DNA of 64,000 nt from Macrosoma leucophasiata (taxonomy: Eukaryota > Arthropoda > Insecta > Lepidoptera > Hedylidae). The position numbers and the translations under genes were made by a program. Below the pieces are notes generated by a model, which made no database searches, had not been told where the DNA came from, and was given only the letters and a program-made list of their open reading frames with translations. Numbering within the stretch: position 1 is the stretch's first letter; every line of letters begins with the position of its first letter. The stretch spans positions 17,596,501 to 17,660,500 of the forward strand of contig JAWQUS010000027.1 in assembly GCA_036365455.1 (NCBI GenBank), read 5' to 3'. Positions 10,300-21,641 of the stretch are shown one piece after another.

Positions 10300-11799
10300 T
10301 TTTAAACAGAACTAATTAAATAGCCATTCCAACGATGATAGCTGACACCATTAAAGCCTATCGATACTAATTATTCATTACTATCATTACGTATGTCGAC
10401 AGTCATTTGATTGTGCACTATGTCACCAACTGATATCTATATGTATAAAAAATAACGACGTTTTTTTCAGCAAAAGTATTTTTAGTCTTAGATGAATGAA
10501 CGAATTAAACATGTATATCGGCTATTTATTTGAATCATTGACAATAAACATGGATAAATTTATAAACATGATGTATCTTCTTACCGTAATACACTTCGTT
10601 CACCGCTACACACTACTCATCCAAGACAAATAAAAATAAATGCGCAGATAATCTTCGTGGGGGTAACGCACTTGTTTGGTTCTACAGCTCGCCCGCTCTC
10701 GTTCGCTCGTGTTTTTTTACTCGTACGTCCAGTCATCGCCTTACCAGTTCTTTATTTTTAATGGCAGCGACATAACTTGTGGCAAAACTGGCGAACCTTT
10801 CACTGGACTATTATAAATACTAACATACTTATTATAATAAACTGGATTCGTCTGCGTAATTCACCCGCGCCCATGCCAATACCTAGTGGTAGAGTCGACG
10901 GCCAAGGTTCGAACGATCGAAAACAATTTATCGATTAAGGGAAGCCTAGTTGATTGGTGTTCAACTTACACGCTAACAGCGGAGACTGCTCAATTCGCCA
11001 ATTCGTATTGCGAAATCGCAAGTCACAAGGTTACAAACACACACGTTTGCACGACGCGGACGGCAGGCTCCAACGCAGGTCACGTACAATGAGTGTATGT
11101 ACCTATATTCGACTAATTTACGTGCGCTGGCTCTACGGTACGGCCGTGTGAGCACATTCTGTGGCGGTCGGACCAACACTGAGCTGAGACCAGTTCGAGA
11201 GAAAGTGACCATTCTCAAGCGATTACTTTCCAAGTGGTCGTCCAGATTTGGTGCGTTCGCGCTGCGAGTTGCAGGGCTACCGTTACCCCCCTTTTGCGCA
11301 ACGAGGTCGTGCGTAAAGTTCATAATGTCGGCTAGCAACCAACATTCAGTTCCATTTATCGAATTACGTAAATCGGTTTTGTTGAAATTTCCATAAGCGT
11401 AACTTCATCAAGATTAGCGTAGTGACAATAAATATTAATTGTTTTATTGGGAATTAGACACTTTTACGTAATATTATACTTGTACATAATCACTATTCGT
11501 GTAAACACGTTTTTATTGTGTTATATGGTCAGCAGAAACTTTATCTTGTTACGTAAAAGCAGTGTCAGCAGTGCTGTTCGTACTCATAGCAAATCTTTTA
11601 TTCAGTCATCGCTAAAATGCTGAATTATGTAACTCTAAGCTGCCGCGTGTGTAACACTTTAGCGGTAGGTAGGTATCAAGTAGCTAAAAATCCTATCACA
11701 CGCGATCGTTTTCCTTTTCTTTTCATTATAATATTTTATGTTCATTGTTAATTAATAAAATTAACGAAGAGGTATGTACCTAAGCTTATAAAAAATATA
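10300..11799. other. non-coding stretch with CpG-rich patch
   Basis: About 10870-11340 is clearly less AT-rich and carries overlapping open frames on both strands (up to 121 codons). None has recognisable motifs, which is typical of a CpG-rich promoter or 5' UTR region. The remainder is AT-rich without recognisable content. Confidence 0.4.
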
Positions 11800-12057
11800 C
11801 AGTACTCAACAATGAATATTGCACATAATGCACATCGAGCCTACGGAAGAGACGATCGGCTCGTTTCGACGTAGAGCGTTATCTCTGCTGCACACTGCCT
11901 ACGTGAGCACTGACAGTCCGGTATTGGTCAAAACTTGATCAAAATGGTCGACGAACGTCAAATAGGTACAGTGCGAAATAGATAACGCTCTACAAACCCG
12001 AAATAATCCAAAGTCTCCTTCCTAAGCTCGATGTGCAATATTTATTGTTGAGCACTG
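11800..12057. mobile_element. mariner-type MITE, 258 bp
   Basis: Ends CAGTACTCAACAATGAATATT (left) and the inverse of CAGTGCTCAACAATAAATATT (right), both flanked by TA (11798-11799 and 12058-12059). Pairing continues through TTGCACA..CATCGAGC. Further in, TAGAGCGTTATCT is matched by AGATAACGCTCTA. No coding sequence. TA duplication and CAGT termini fit the Tc1/mariner superfamily. Confidence 0.85.
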
Positions 12058-12317
12058 TACAGATAGATGGCTGATCTCCAGTGGTTGCATGAAGACGAAG
12101 CTCCAAGGCCGTAGGCCATCTATGTCAGTATCGAGGCGTCTTGTTCCGGTTACATGGTAATCTTCGGCCAAATAATGGCTGGCATCTTAGGTTTCCAGAT
12201 CTTGGGTAACACTGTTAGCTCTAGCTTAAGTCAAAGTCAAAAGCATTTGTTCATTTGGGTCACAACCGCCACCTATGAACGTCATGATAATGTACCTATA
12301 CACACAAAACTACTTTT

Positions 12318-12617
12318 ACTGGTGGTAGAGCTCCAGTGACGGAGCTCGTGGGCGTAGGCACCACCGCATACTTGCCGCTAAATGGTAGTGTTCAACACTA
12401 TCGTGTTCCGGTCAGGTGCCACTTTAATGTATGGCCCTGAAATTTCCGGCACAGAGGCCTACCACACCTAGAGGACACCTTAGGCCTCAGGAGTGGTAAC
12501 GCATCTATATTTTGACCTTGGTCTTTGTGTTGGTGTCTATAGGCTGCAGTCATCACTTAACATCAATGTGAACTGCATGCTTGTTTGCCACTTCTTTAAC
12601 ATAAAAAAAAACAAAAA
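12318..12617 (+). mobile_element. BMC1/Jockey-like LINE 3'-end unit, near complete
   Basis: The best complete copy on the plus strand. Order of blocks: ACTGGTGGTAGAGCTCC, GTGGGCGTAGGCACCACCGC, CTTGCCGCTAAATGGTAG, TCCGGTCAGG, GGCCCTGAAATTTCCGGCAC, ACACCTTAGGCCTCAGGAG, GTGTCTATAGGCTGCAGTC, ACATCAATGTGAACTGCATG, CTTGTTTGCCACTTC, then an A-rich tail. A short duplication (AGAGGCCTACCACACCTAGAGG) distinguishes it. The A tail and family style point to LINE-type retroposition. No reverse transcriptase frame lies upstream. Just before it (about 12228-12263) is a GTCAAAGTCAAAAGCATTTG-type motif common in lepidopteran intergenic DNA. Confidence 0.75.
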
Positions 12618-13194
12618 TTAAAGTTGATGAAGCTAGGTCAAAAGTCTTATTTTCCTTTTAAGGTATCACCACAGTGAATAAACGATTTGTTCTTTTCACA
12701 TGAGAGGAAACCCACGGACCCCGATTGGGGGCGTGATTAACGAAACAAGGCTGCTTTGTATTCAGTTGGCACACACTCTCGATTTAAACCCTCTTAATCA
12801 TTACTACGAGCGTGTATAGAACATAAAAAGTATATTAAGTATATTTTTTCAGGCATAATTAGATATTATAGACGAAGACTTCATGAATAAAATATGGATT
12901 TATTACTGGTGACCTATTTGTTTTTTTTTTGGGCTCTACCACCTTTTATCTAAAGGTATCTAGATAATAAATAACGACTAAATCTTGACGTCTTTTATGT
13001 GTGTTATATCGTACATATACTCGTATTTCGTTCTTCAAAATATACCTACATTCAATTTCCAATCGATTTCAGTATTATCAAATTTATTGTATAAATGTTC
13101 ATGTTAGGTACCTTACCTAGTTTTACAGCGCTGACCTACCTAGCTGAATCGCCAGAAATTTGTAAATAACTTTAGATTATAAAAATATAATGTA
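12618..13194. other. non-coding stretch
   Basis: AT-rich sequence with no recognised gene or element. Confidence 0.45.
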
Positions 13195-13327
13195 GATGGT
13201 TGTAGCCTAGGAAGACCAAGACTGACCTACCCTGCCCAAATAGTAATATGTACTATCTGAACGTGGGGTTAAGAGTCTTTGCATTCGGCGTGCATGCATG
13301 CAGAGAGTGATGAACATGGAAGAGGTA
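13195..13327 (+). pseudogene. RTE-like LINE 3' coding fragment
   Basis: The DNA words GACCAAGACTGACCTACCCTG, GGGGTTAAGAG, CGGCGTGCATGCATGCAGAG and ATGAACATGGAAGAGG match in order the region just before the C-terminus of the LINE at 47971-49167. That region translates as PRLTY, GVK and RNRRACM. Frames are disrupted. The fragment abuts an AT palindrome and a SINE body. Confidence 0.6.
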
Positions 13328-13328
13328 T

Positions 13329-13382
13329 AATAATAATTATATAATTATAATAATAATAATTATATAATTATTATAATTATAA
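13329..13382. repeat. AT-rich palindromic microsatellite
   Basis: Alternating TAATAATTATATAATTATAA blocks that can pair with themselves. It lies exactly between the LINE fragment and the SINE body. Confidence 0.7.
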
Positions 13383-13384
13383 TT

Positions 13385-13542
13385 ACGGTTACGATTTGGC
13401 CCATGTAACAGGTGGCGAGTGGCGAGCCTGTTGCCATCTCCGGGCACATTACCAAACTCCGAGATACTGGGAAACTTCCAGAAAATGGAAAAATTCCCAA
13501 TAGAACCAGAGATAAAGGGTTTTCAACCTCTTATCTCTCATA
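13385..13542 (-). mobile_element. tRNA-SINE body, head missing
   Basis: On the minus strand this carries the unit body seen at 21313-21641: TATCTCT..AGTT/CTGGTTCTATTGGGAATTTT, CATTTTCTGGAAGTTTCCCA, GGTAATGTGCCCGGAGAT, then GCCTGTTACATGGGCC. The tRNA-like head with A and B boxes and the LINE-like 3' tail are both absent. Confidence 0.75.
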
Positions 13543-14696
13543 GTATATAAGATACATAATATATTATAGCATTTATGGAATATATATTAAATACCCTTCA
13601 AAAAATAAAAAGAGGCAAACATCTTCGTAGGACAGAAAGTCAATGTACCTAATACATAATGTCTATCATATAAAATGCTGATGGAGGGAATGCCCTTCGG
13701 ACATAAGTCAATGAACTTAGGCTTCTTTGTAGAAATAAAGGGACATTACAGTCTAGATTATTTTATACCGATCGATTATTCGGATTGCTAAAGATAATTG
13801 AAAATTGAGTAGATTTTTTAATAGATAATATCACAGAATAAATAAATTTATCTATTCCGTGGATAATATTATGTTGTCGAAATTATTTAATTTAGACATT
13901 TAGTCAAGTTAATTATAGGTAGGTATAGTTACTAAAACCAATGAAATTGATTCTTAAATTGTTTTAATACGTAATTGCATGCAATAACTATTTTGTAGCA
14001 TTACTTTTTTTTATAGATTATCTTTTAGATATAGAGTTAAGTTGTGTAAAAACTTCATTCAAGAAAATCCGAATTCACTAGTTTATTTAAGGTATAACTA
14101 TAACGTATAAATTTAAATTATAATACGAAGTAGGTAAGTATCCGTCATATTTTATGAAAAAGTAATTCTTTAATTAAATGACGTATCACTTTTAAGATTG
14201 TGATAACGTAATTATTTAAAAGCTCAGAGTTATAATAAGCACAAAATAAATCTAAGTAAATATCTACATCTTTATTACCTGATTATGTTATAAATACATA
14301 GTTTAAACCCTTAGACACGCCAACTCTCTTACGGGGCAGTCAAAGTATGGGTAGGTAAATAGTTACTGAATAAGTAGTTCACATTTCTTACCAGTATACA
14401 AAGTAAAATACTACCTACGTATGTTCCATAAAAAAATATCGTATTGGAAATAAACCCTTGATAAATTTCAGCTTTCTTTATTCGACTAAATTGGCATTGT
14501 CGTGGGCGGTATATTTTTCGTTCATATTCTTGATATCGAGATCGAATGGACAAAAAGGTTTAGCGCTTCAATTCCTGCGGTTTTTTTCTTTAAACCGCTT
14601 ACCAATTGCAAGCACATAAATTAAACCTGGTCTATAAATACTGTGAACGATAAATCCCACTAGATAGGTATATGTTTAATTTTCATATGATTTTTA
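13543..14696. other. AT-rich non-coding stretch
   Basis: No coding sequence or clear element. The longest open frame (74 codons, minus strand, about 14329-14553) has no recognised motif. Confidence 0.45.
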
Positions 14697-14850
14697 TTTC
14701 TTTTTTTTGTCATAAGTATGACAGACAAGCAGACGGGCCACCTGGTGGAAAGTGTCACCGTCGCCTATGAATATTTGCAACACCAGGGGAGTCGCCAACG
14801 CGCTGCTAGCCCCGAAGGACTCTTTTAAGGCCATTTTTGAAGAACTCCAT
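14697..14850 (-). mobile_element. diverged retroposon tail (GACAAGCAGACGGGCCACCTG type)
   Basis: A T-rich run is followed by GACAGACAAGCAGACGGGCC, CACCGTCGCCTATG, CAACACCAGGGGAGTCGCC and GCGCTGC. By recall this wording is common at ends of lepidopteran LINE/SINE copies. T-richness on the left indicates a minus-strand insertion with a poly(A) tail. It is a different subfamily from the unit at 12318-12617. Confidence 0.5.
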
Positions 14851-15483
14851 ACAATTCTCATAGTAGATTTATGATTTGTGAATCAATTTTATTAGATAGC
14901 AACCCACCTTGGCTTGGCTCTGGTACAATGTATTGTTTATATTTCTCAGGTTCTATGTGCGAATTAAGATAAAACATGCACGATTTTTTAAGTCAGATCT
15001 TAGGCAATATTACTGTGAAAACCACACATTTTATTTAAAAGTTTTTCATGCGCGTGCAAACAGACAAACATTAATTTTGGCATCAACTGTCCCTTTAAAG
15101 ACTTCTATTATTTTTTTTATCTTTTTATATCTCCTATGTAGATATAGTCCAGTTACAGATTTTTATAGGTATGATGAATAGGTACATAATGATTCGTTAA
15201 CGTAGGTAATTAAAATAATGATTCAGAATTACATTTCTAGATGTTATTGTGCTAATACTTGTGTCTTTTTAAGTCGAATGACTGTAATAATACAAAAAGA
15301 AACAAATGTGGTTCGGATGGGTGGAAGTAGTTACCGTTATATGAAACGGTCAATTCGGTAGAGCATGGACGGCATACCTAACTAACGTGCTGCTGTGAAT
15401 TCCTTTTGAAATTATACATATAGAATATGTTATACCTACTTATAGAAAAAAAAACCATCTGTTCTGACATGCAATAAACTACC

Positions 15484-15765
15484 TTTTTATGTATTGGAAG
15501 TGGCAAACAAGCATGCAGTTCACATTGATGTTAAGTGGTGACTACAGCCTATAGACACCCACACAAAGACCAAGGTCGAAATGCAGATGCGTTACCACTC
15601 CTGAGGCCTAAGGTGTTATGGCTCTGTGCCGGAAATTACAGGGCCGTACATTACCACCTGACTGGAACACGATAGTGCTGAACACTACCATTTAGCGGCA
15701 AATATATTAGGTAATGCGGTGGTGCCTACGCTCGCGAGCTCCGTCACTGAAGCTCTACCAACAGT
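15484..15765 (-). mobile_element. BMC1/Jockey-like LINE 3'-end unit
   Basis: Full-length inverse copy: GTGGCAAACAAGCATGCAG at the left, GCCTATAGACACCCACACAAAG, ACTCCTGAGGCCTAAGG, TTACAGGGCCGTACATTACC, ACCATTTAGCGGCAA, and TCACTGAAGCTCTACCAACAG at the right. Confidence 0.75.
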
Positions 15766-15868
15766 GATACAACAGTGACCTATTTGATTTGAAAATATTG
15801 TATTGAAACTCTTTGAGTACCTTAGAAATTTTGATTCCCTATACTAGTGAGTACCTACCTACTACTAC

Positions 15869-15944
15869 CACATGGCGGTAGATAGATTAGATAATGCGGT
15901 GGTGCCTACGCCCGCAAGCTCCCACACTGAAACTACCAACAGTT
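15869..15944 (-). repeat. fragment of BMC1-like unit, 5' part
   Basis: Shares GATAATGCGGTGGTGCCTACG and CCCGCAAGCTCC with the adjacent copy, about 100 bp from its end. It covers only the 5' boundary part of the unit, so it is a second, older insertion or a local duplication. Confidence 0.6.
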
Positions 15945-16828
15945 AAATTACCAATTACCTATTTATGTATTCAGTAGAATTAGAATAGTTTTTAGTTAAT
16001 GTTTTCATTAGCAGAACAATACCTATTGTCAAAGAACCTTTCGTTAAAGTTTTATTTTGTGAGGGCACAACTAGCTTTCAATTAGTAATTAAAATTGTTA
16101 TGTTGGCATACTGAAACAAGAACTGGTTTCCGCTGCTAGAAAGTGAAATTACTGGCCTCAGAATCAATCTTACAGACACGAAATGCCGGAACTTTCCCAA
16201 ATTTAGCGTCACTCTAACCGAGTTTCCATTAGTTTCCACGTATAGTTGAAGGGTGAAAGATAGTATTTAAATTAATGAATTACCAATTAAGTTGTACGTA
16301 CTTAATTCCCTTTTTTCCTTCAATATTTATATTTTAAAAAAATGGGAAATTAAAGAATTTCCACGCGGACTCAGTCGCAGGTTAGTAGTAGTATAACGAG
16401 AACGGGATTGTGTGATAAATCTATGTCTCTTGTTGATAATATCCACAAATGTCGCAAACATAACAAAATATAACAAACGCCAGGATGTTTGTTTAGGCCA
16501 GATTAGATCATTTCACCGTAATACCGGGAAATCAGAATATGACTCTATTTTGATACTACTCATTTATAATACCTAATTAAATGAATGGATATTTGGGAAT
16601 AGAATCTGAAATTGATTAGGTAATGTATTATGTATTGTATATAAATTTGACCTGTCCATGTCCACATTTCATAAAACAATACAGTTGATGTTGACATTTA
16701 TTTTGTAAAGTAGGTAAGTACCTACAATGAATAGAAATACGATTATCGGACTCTACTAAAATTGTAAATAAATTGTTATTAAAACATTTGGAATGAGACA
16801 CACAGAATCAGTCACATGAATAACTACA
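15945..16828. other. non-coding stretch
   Basis: AT-rich, no gene or recognised element. Confidence 0.4.
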
Positions 16829-17384
16829 GGGTGTTGGGGCGTTTCGGTCCGCTCGTGTTTCGTCCCGCGGACCGAAACGCCTACGAGCATTTTATTCATG
16901 GGGCTATTCGGCCTACAAATGGAAAATGGACCGAATCGCCAAAGAGTTCCTCTTAAATGTGTAGATTAGGTCCAGTTATTTTGTCATGTACAGTCGAATT
17001 CAAAAAAATACTTTCGTTCACCAATTATTTGCGTTAATTCATTACAAATACAACCTTAACAGACAATTAAAATTTAAAAAACCGCCTTCAAAAAAAAATC
17101 AAAACTGAATAGACAAAAACACTAAAAAGCGAAAAATAAACTCAATTATATAATTTCATTTAAAGGCAATAAACCCGTAACCTATTAATTATAATAAGAC
17201 AATTACTATTTTGATATGGGCTACGTACCTAACTACTCATAGGTTTGAAGTCGGTGCCAAGGCAATAGTGCGCTTCAAATAGCCGTATTTGATAACTTAA
17301 CGTAGTAGATACAACACCACAACATTAGTCCTAACGCGCGGGCCGCACTATTGGCTTGGCACCGTATTATATATCATATTATAT

Positions 17385-17416
<32 letters not shown>

Positions 17417-17689
17417 TATGATTAATGTTCTGTGTTGATTTATGTGTAGGTAATATAAATTAATCTAAATTTTATTATATTACATTGCCTTTTATTTATT
17501 TCTCAATTTTTTGTAACCAACTGTACTAAAATCTTTCAAAACAGGTATTCGTATTGGGACGAATCGCCCCATAATAATAAACATATGGGGCGATTCGTCC
17601 CGCGGACCGAAAAGACCCATTCAGAAGGCATTGTTAGGCGTTTCGGTCCCCGGGACGAAACACGAGCGGACCGAAACGCCCCAACACCC
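16829..17689 (+). mobile_element. foldback DNA element, copy 1 (861 bp)
   Basis: Terminal inverted repeats start GGGTGTTGGGGCGTTTCGG and end CCGAAACGCCCCAACACCC. Each terminus is itself a hairpin (GGCGTTTCGGTCCG ... CGGACCGAAACGCC). A further near-perfect hairpin sits at about 17557-17604 (GGGACGAATCGCCCC ... GGGGCGATTCGTCCC). The interior is AT-rich with no transposase. An inverse copy at 30130-31000 is roughly 95% identical by eye over long stretches and defines the ends. No target duplication was convincing. Non-autonomous DNA element, superfamily not assigned. Confidence 0.85.
17252..17364. repeat. 113-bp inverted-repeat insert within foldback element
   Basis: Ends CGGTGCCAAGGCAATAGTGCG and CGCACTATTGGCTTGGCACCG are inverted. 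The same insert is in the second copy (about 30460-30577), so it was acquired before the family spread or is part of it. An AT microsatellite follows at 17372-17417. Confidence 0.75.
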
Positions 17690-17819
17690 AAGCTTTGCCG
17701 TACATTAACCAGAACCAATTTGCTTAAAGCCAGTTAATAAGTTTACTCCACAAGTCGGTCATCGGCAAAAACGTCTCCGCTACATTGAATTTGATTCGCA
17801 GTGCAGCAATATGAAGTTA

Positions 17820-18000
17820 CGGTGAGGGAGAGTGTGGAGGGGCGCGGGGTGGCGGCGGGGCGGGGGCGCAGGTCAATGACGTCCCTCCGTCTGGGGTCCC
17901 CCCCCGCGCGCCTCAACCAGTTCCCGGCTCAGTCATGGAGCTTACCCGCCACCTCTATCTAGTTTACACGGACATTGCCTATTCGCTTACCTGCCACCCG
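17820..18000. promoter_or_regulatory. GC-rich island, possible promoter or first exon
   Basis: GGGGCGCGGGGTGGCGGCGG and a C-run with GCGCGC mark a strongly GC-rich island in AT-rich DNA. Minus-strand donor-like GGCAG|GTAAGC (near 17990) and GGCGG|GTAAGC (near 17946), and plus-strand ACG|GTGAGG (near 17821), are compatible with a first exon on either strand. No coding sequence is recognised. Confidence 0.3.
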
Positions 18001-18085
18001 AACATTCTTGTCAGGTTACATTCTGCGCCTGGAATAAGTTAGCATGAATGCCCAGACGGTTGGTTACTCGTCGCGATAACACTAT

Positions 18086-19153
18086 TAGGGTTTTCGCATA
18101 CCCGACATTTTTTAATACCCGGGTATCGGGTATTATTTTTGCATATACCCGAATATACCCGGGTACCCGGGTATTTACAATTAATACAAAAAAAGATACA
18201 ATTTTCTTATAATTATGTTGTATATTACGAAAGAGTGTGTGTAGTATGTCAATAAGTCTCCTTAACTTAAAGTACAATCAATCACACATTAAACAGTTCG
18301 GGTGGAAATACCGTCTTGTGCAACCAAGCGTGCAAAAAATTCGGAAATTTTAGTAGAAAGTAAAAAAAAATTGTTACCCGCGGTCTTTATGGAACTAGGC
18401 TTGAACTTTGTTCTGATTCAGGTTGAGAAAACGATGTCAATGGCACTTCTTTTTCGGACGTAAAGTTCGGTTTTTTCGATATTTATTTTATGTAGGTACT
18501 TTATCCAAATGTTTTAATGAAACGTTTGTTAAAGAACCTATAAGGGATAATATTTTGGGCATATTGCACACTGTACTGATTCCTTATTCCGTATTTTTTT
18601 AATATATTGCCACACTCCAGATACAGATCTATCCATTTTGCCAACGAAAAGTAAACCATAGTTTAGTAAAATTTTATAGGTCCACTAGATTCGTTTTTTT
18701 CTTTTGTTTTAATAACATATAAGTCAATTACTAAGCGTTCACTGAACAATATTAAAATTGTCAACAATAACAACCAACATTTTGTACACTTCTATGAAAA
18801 TAATAGAAATTAGCGTATTTCAATACCTATGAAAATAAAACTTTCTAATCAAACTCCAACGAAACAAAAACAAAACACAGCGACGTAAACAAGAACGTAA
18901 TACATAACCAAATCCTCAAAGTTACTGGATTTTTTTAAAAAACTCTACGCCTTCTTTAGATTTATTTTTGTTGTGTGTCACATTTGCTAATAAGTATTAT
19001 TTTTTAGACCTTACTTTGTAGTTATTTGGCGAGGATTTTGATTTATTCCTGAACCAAAGTGGGTACCCGGGTCTGGCAGTAAAAATACCCGGGTTCAAAA
19101 TAGTTCAAATACCCGGGTATACCCGGGTCTGGGTACCCGGGTAGAAAATCCTA
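18086..19153. mobile_element. hAT-like non-autonomous element with 8-bp target duplication
   Basis: Termini TAGGGTTTTCGCATACCCG (left) and the inverse of TAGGATTTTCTACCCGGG (right) are imperfect inverted repeats of hAT style. The identical octamer AACACTAT lies directly outside both ends (18078-18085 and 19154-19161). Both subterminal regions are packed with the palindrome TACCCGGGTA (about 18115-18175 and 19062-19142), a plausible array of transposase binding sites. The 1,068-bp interior is AT-rich and has no transposase, so it is non-autonomous. Confidence 0.9.
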
Positions 19154-19161
19154 AACACTAT

Positions 19162-19770
19162 ACAAGTGGTAGAGGTCCAGTGTAGGGACTTGAGGGTAAA
19201 GATACCAACGCGTTACTGCCGAAAATGGTAGTGTTCAGCTCTATCGTGTTCCGGTTAAATCGTAATGAATGGCCCGTAATATAGTTATTACGGGCCAGAT
19301 AGTTAGTTGATAGTTCACAGAGATATAACAACTTGCGCAGTGGCAACGCATTTGCATAATATACCTACTTGACGCTAAGTGGTAGTGTTTTGCACTATCG
19401 TGTTCCGGTCAGGTCAGGTGGTAATGTACGGCCCTGTAATTTCCTGCACAGAGGCATAACACCTTAGGCCTCAGGAGTGGTAACCCATCTGCATGTTGGC
19501 CTCTGGTCTTTGTATGGGTGTATATGTCTAGGCTGCATGCCTAATATAGGTACTTGCCGCTAAGTGGTAGTGTTCAACTCTATCGTGTTCCGGTGAGATC
19601 TTAATGTATGGCCCGTAATAACTATCACAGAGACATAACAACTTGCGCAGTGGCAACGCATTTGCATTTTGACCTCTGTTTTTTGTGTAGATGTCTATAG
19701 GCTGCAGTTATCATTTCACATCCATGTGACCTGCACGCTTGTTTGCCACCTTCGTTACATAAAGCGATAA
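19162..19770 (+). mobile_element. three tandem or nested BMC1-like 3'-end pieces
   Basis: Three partial units in the same direction: 19162-19358 (GTGGTAGAGGTCC start, CAACTTGCGCAGTGGCAACG end), 19359-19553 (TGACGCTAAGTGGTAG to GTCTAGGCTGCATG) and 19554-19770 (CTTGCCGCTAAGTGGTAG to TTTGCCACCTTCGTTACATA). Pieces 1 and 3 share subfamily words (GTAATGAATGGCCCGTAATA / GTATGGCCCGTAATA, AACAACTTGCGCAGTGGC), while piece 2 is of the common subfamily. This fits insertion of a younger copy into an older one, which continues after it. Confidence 0.7.
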
Positions 19771-21312
19771 ATAATTACCATCCGAATACCGGTTTCGATG
19801 ATATCGTTGTGGTGCTGTCAAAAACTGCGCGCGCTTGTGTCGCAACAATCGCTTTCGCAAACCGTTTCGTAATCGCAACGCCGAAAATAGTCGAAAGTTT
19901 CTTCACGTTTTTTCTGTCCTCACGCTATCGACTGAATGTCGGTCTTTATGCTATAATCGACGGATATACTTCGCGTACTTGTGGTATAACGTGTTTATAG
20001 GCGTGCAGATTTCATTGGGTCGTTGGTGACGGACACGGACGTCCGGTCCGGTTCGTCATTTTAAAAACATCGTTGTCAATTTGTAGAAAACATTAACCTT
20101 GTTTTCGTTAAGGATAATGTAAAGTACTTAAGATGCATAATAAAATGAGACCGGATATCATAATCCTGCGTCTTCCATAACGCGTAAAGTAGAAATTATT
20201 TCAGTAGATACGAGCTACGCTAGTACATACTTATTTTTTGTGTTTGTGAATTAATTTAAGTTCAGCGATACAGACCGATATGACTATTTAAATAGTTACA
20301 CTATATTTAATCCTTGTCGTATTTGCTTGTCTCTACAAGTATCTACAATCTACACTAAACTATATAACGGGTTTTATGATAATCAAAATCATATCATGGA
20401 TAAATACAGTAACGAGGTATTTACTAACACAGCTACTAAATACAGTTTTTGTTTCAAGTATCCAGTTCCTCAAAACTATAACAGATTCCAACCCCCTAAA
20501 AACATGTTCGTTTATTAAATTACTAAAAAACCTATCTTCTGAAAGTAACGTAATAATATAACAACACTGAACATCACCTAGGTAAATTGTATATTTATGT
20601 ACCTATTTGTCAGCATATTTTATTCGCATAAAATTAACAAACGTTATAAACTCAAGCTGTGATCTCTCAACACTACGAGTATATAGGTATTATGCAGAAC
20701 GTAACTAAAATGTTAATGATGGGGAAATATGAGACTGTTTTACCTGGAGCTCGGAAATAACCCTCCTGGCACGGGCAGGTGTGCCGACTCTATGAATATT
20801 TAATACCTTTAAATAGAGACATTTAACCCCCTTGCGCGGTTGTTCCGTTTTCCAATTTTATTCCAAATTCGATACCTAGTTTTGAGACACAATGTCTGAA
20901 ACCAATTGAATAGTAATATCTAGTTCAGAGAGCATAAATAACATCTAATAAGTAATCGTGGCTAAATTAAACGAAGTTTTTATTATTTTTTAGTCGCAAT
21001 GGCAAATCGGAACGTCCAGATGTAATTAACTGGACGAAAGTTAATTAAAGACAGAGTTATCGCAAAGTTCAAGGTACGGCCTCGACGCCATTTTAGTGTT
21101 TGTTTACTCCGCTTTTATTGCACAAGCAGCGTCCGCAGGTCCGCAGGTCGCCTTGAATTATGTATAAGAAACATTAACATAATACCAGGCTGAGTTCCTC
21201 TAATTTAGCATTAACTTCCATTGATTATTGCCTCTCGATGGATGTCTCGCGGTGAAATAGACTTTAAGATAAGGAATTTAAGTACCTCGGTAACTGCTAT
21301 ATAACGCGATAA
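19771..21312. other. non-coding stretch with CpG-rich patch
   Basis: About 19790-20060 is CpG-rich (GCGCGCGC, CGACGG, GGACGTCCGGTCCGG) and may be regulatory. Its open frames lack recognisable motifs. The rest is AT-rich with no recognised element. Confidence 0.4.
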
Positions 21313-21641
21313 CTGCCTCGGTAGCCTAGTGGTAGCAGGCCACTACTACTACGCTGAGGTCCTGGGTTCGATTCCCGGGTAGGGGGTTATCAGAGATAAT
21401 GGTGAAAAGTCCTTTATCTCTAGTTCTATTGGGATTTTTCCATTTTCTGGAAATTTCCCAGTACCTCGAAGTTTGGTAATGTGCCCGGAGATGTCAACAG
21501 GCTCGCCACCTGTTACATGGGCCAAAACGTAACCGGCGAATCGTGGGTGTTTGCATGTATGCTTGAATGCATGCAAACATGCATGCACCTCTGCCTACCC
21601 CTTCGGGGATTACAGGCGTGAAGTTACGTTGAAGTTACGAA
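21313..21641 (+). mobile_element. tRNA-derived SINE, full length
   Basis: The head has a polymerase III A box (GTAGCCTAGTGG, 21321-21332) and a B box (GGTTCGATTCC, 21365-21375) at tRNA-like spacing. The unit body follows (TTATCAGAGATAATGG, CATTTTCTGGAAATTTCCCA, GTGCCCGGAGATGTCAACAG). A tail then reads CTCTGCCTACCCCTTCGGGG and CAGGCGTGAAGTTACG. The tail matches the 3' end of the RTE-like LINE at 47971-49167, which is expected of a SINE mobilised by that LINE. It ends in a GAAGTTACGTT-type short repeat. Confidence 0.85.
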
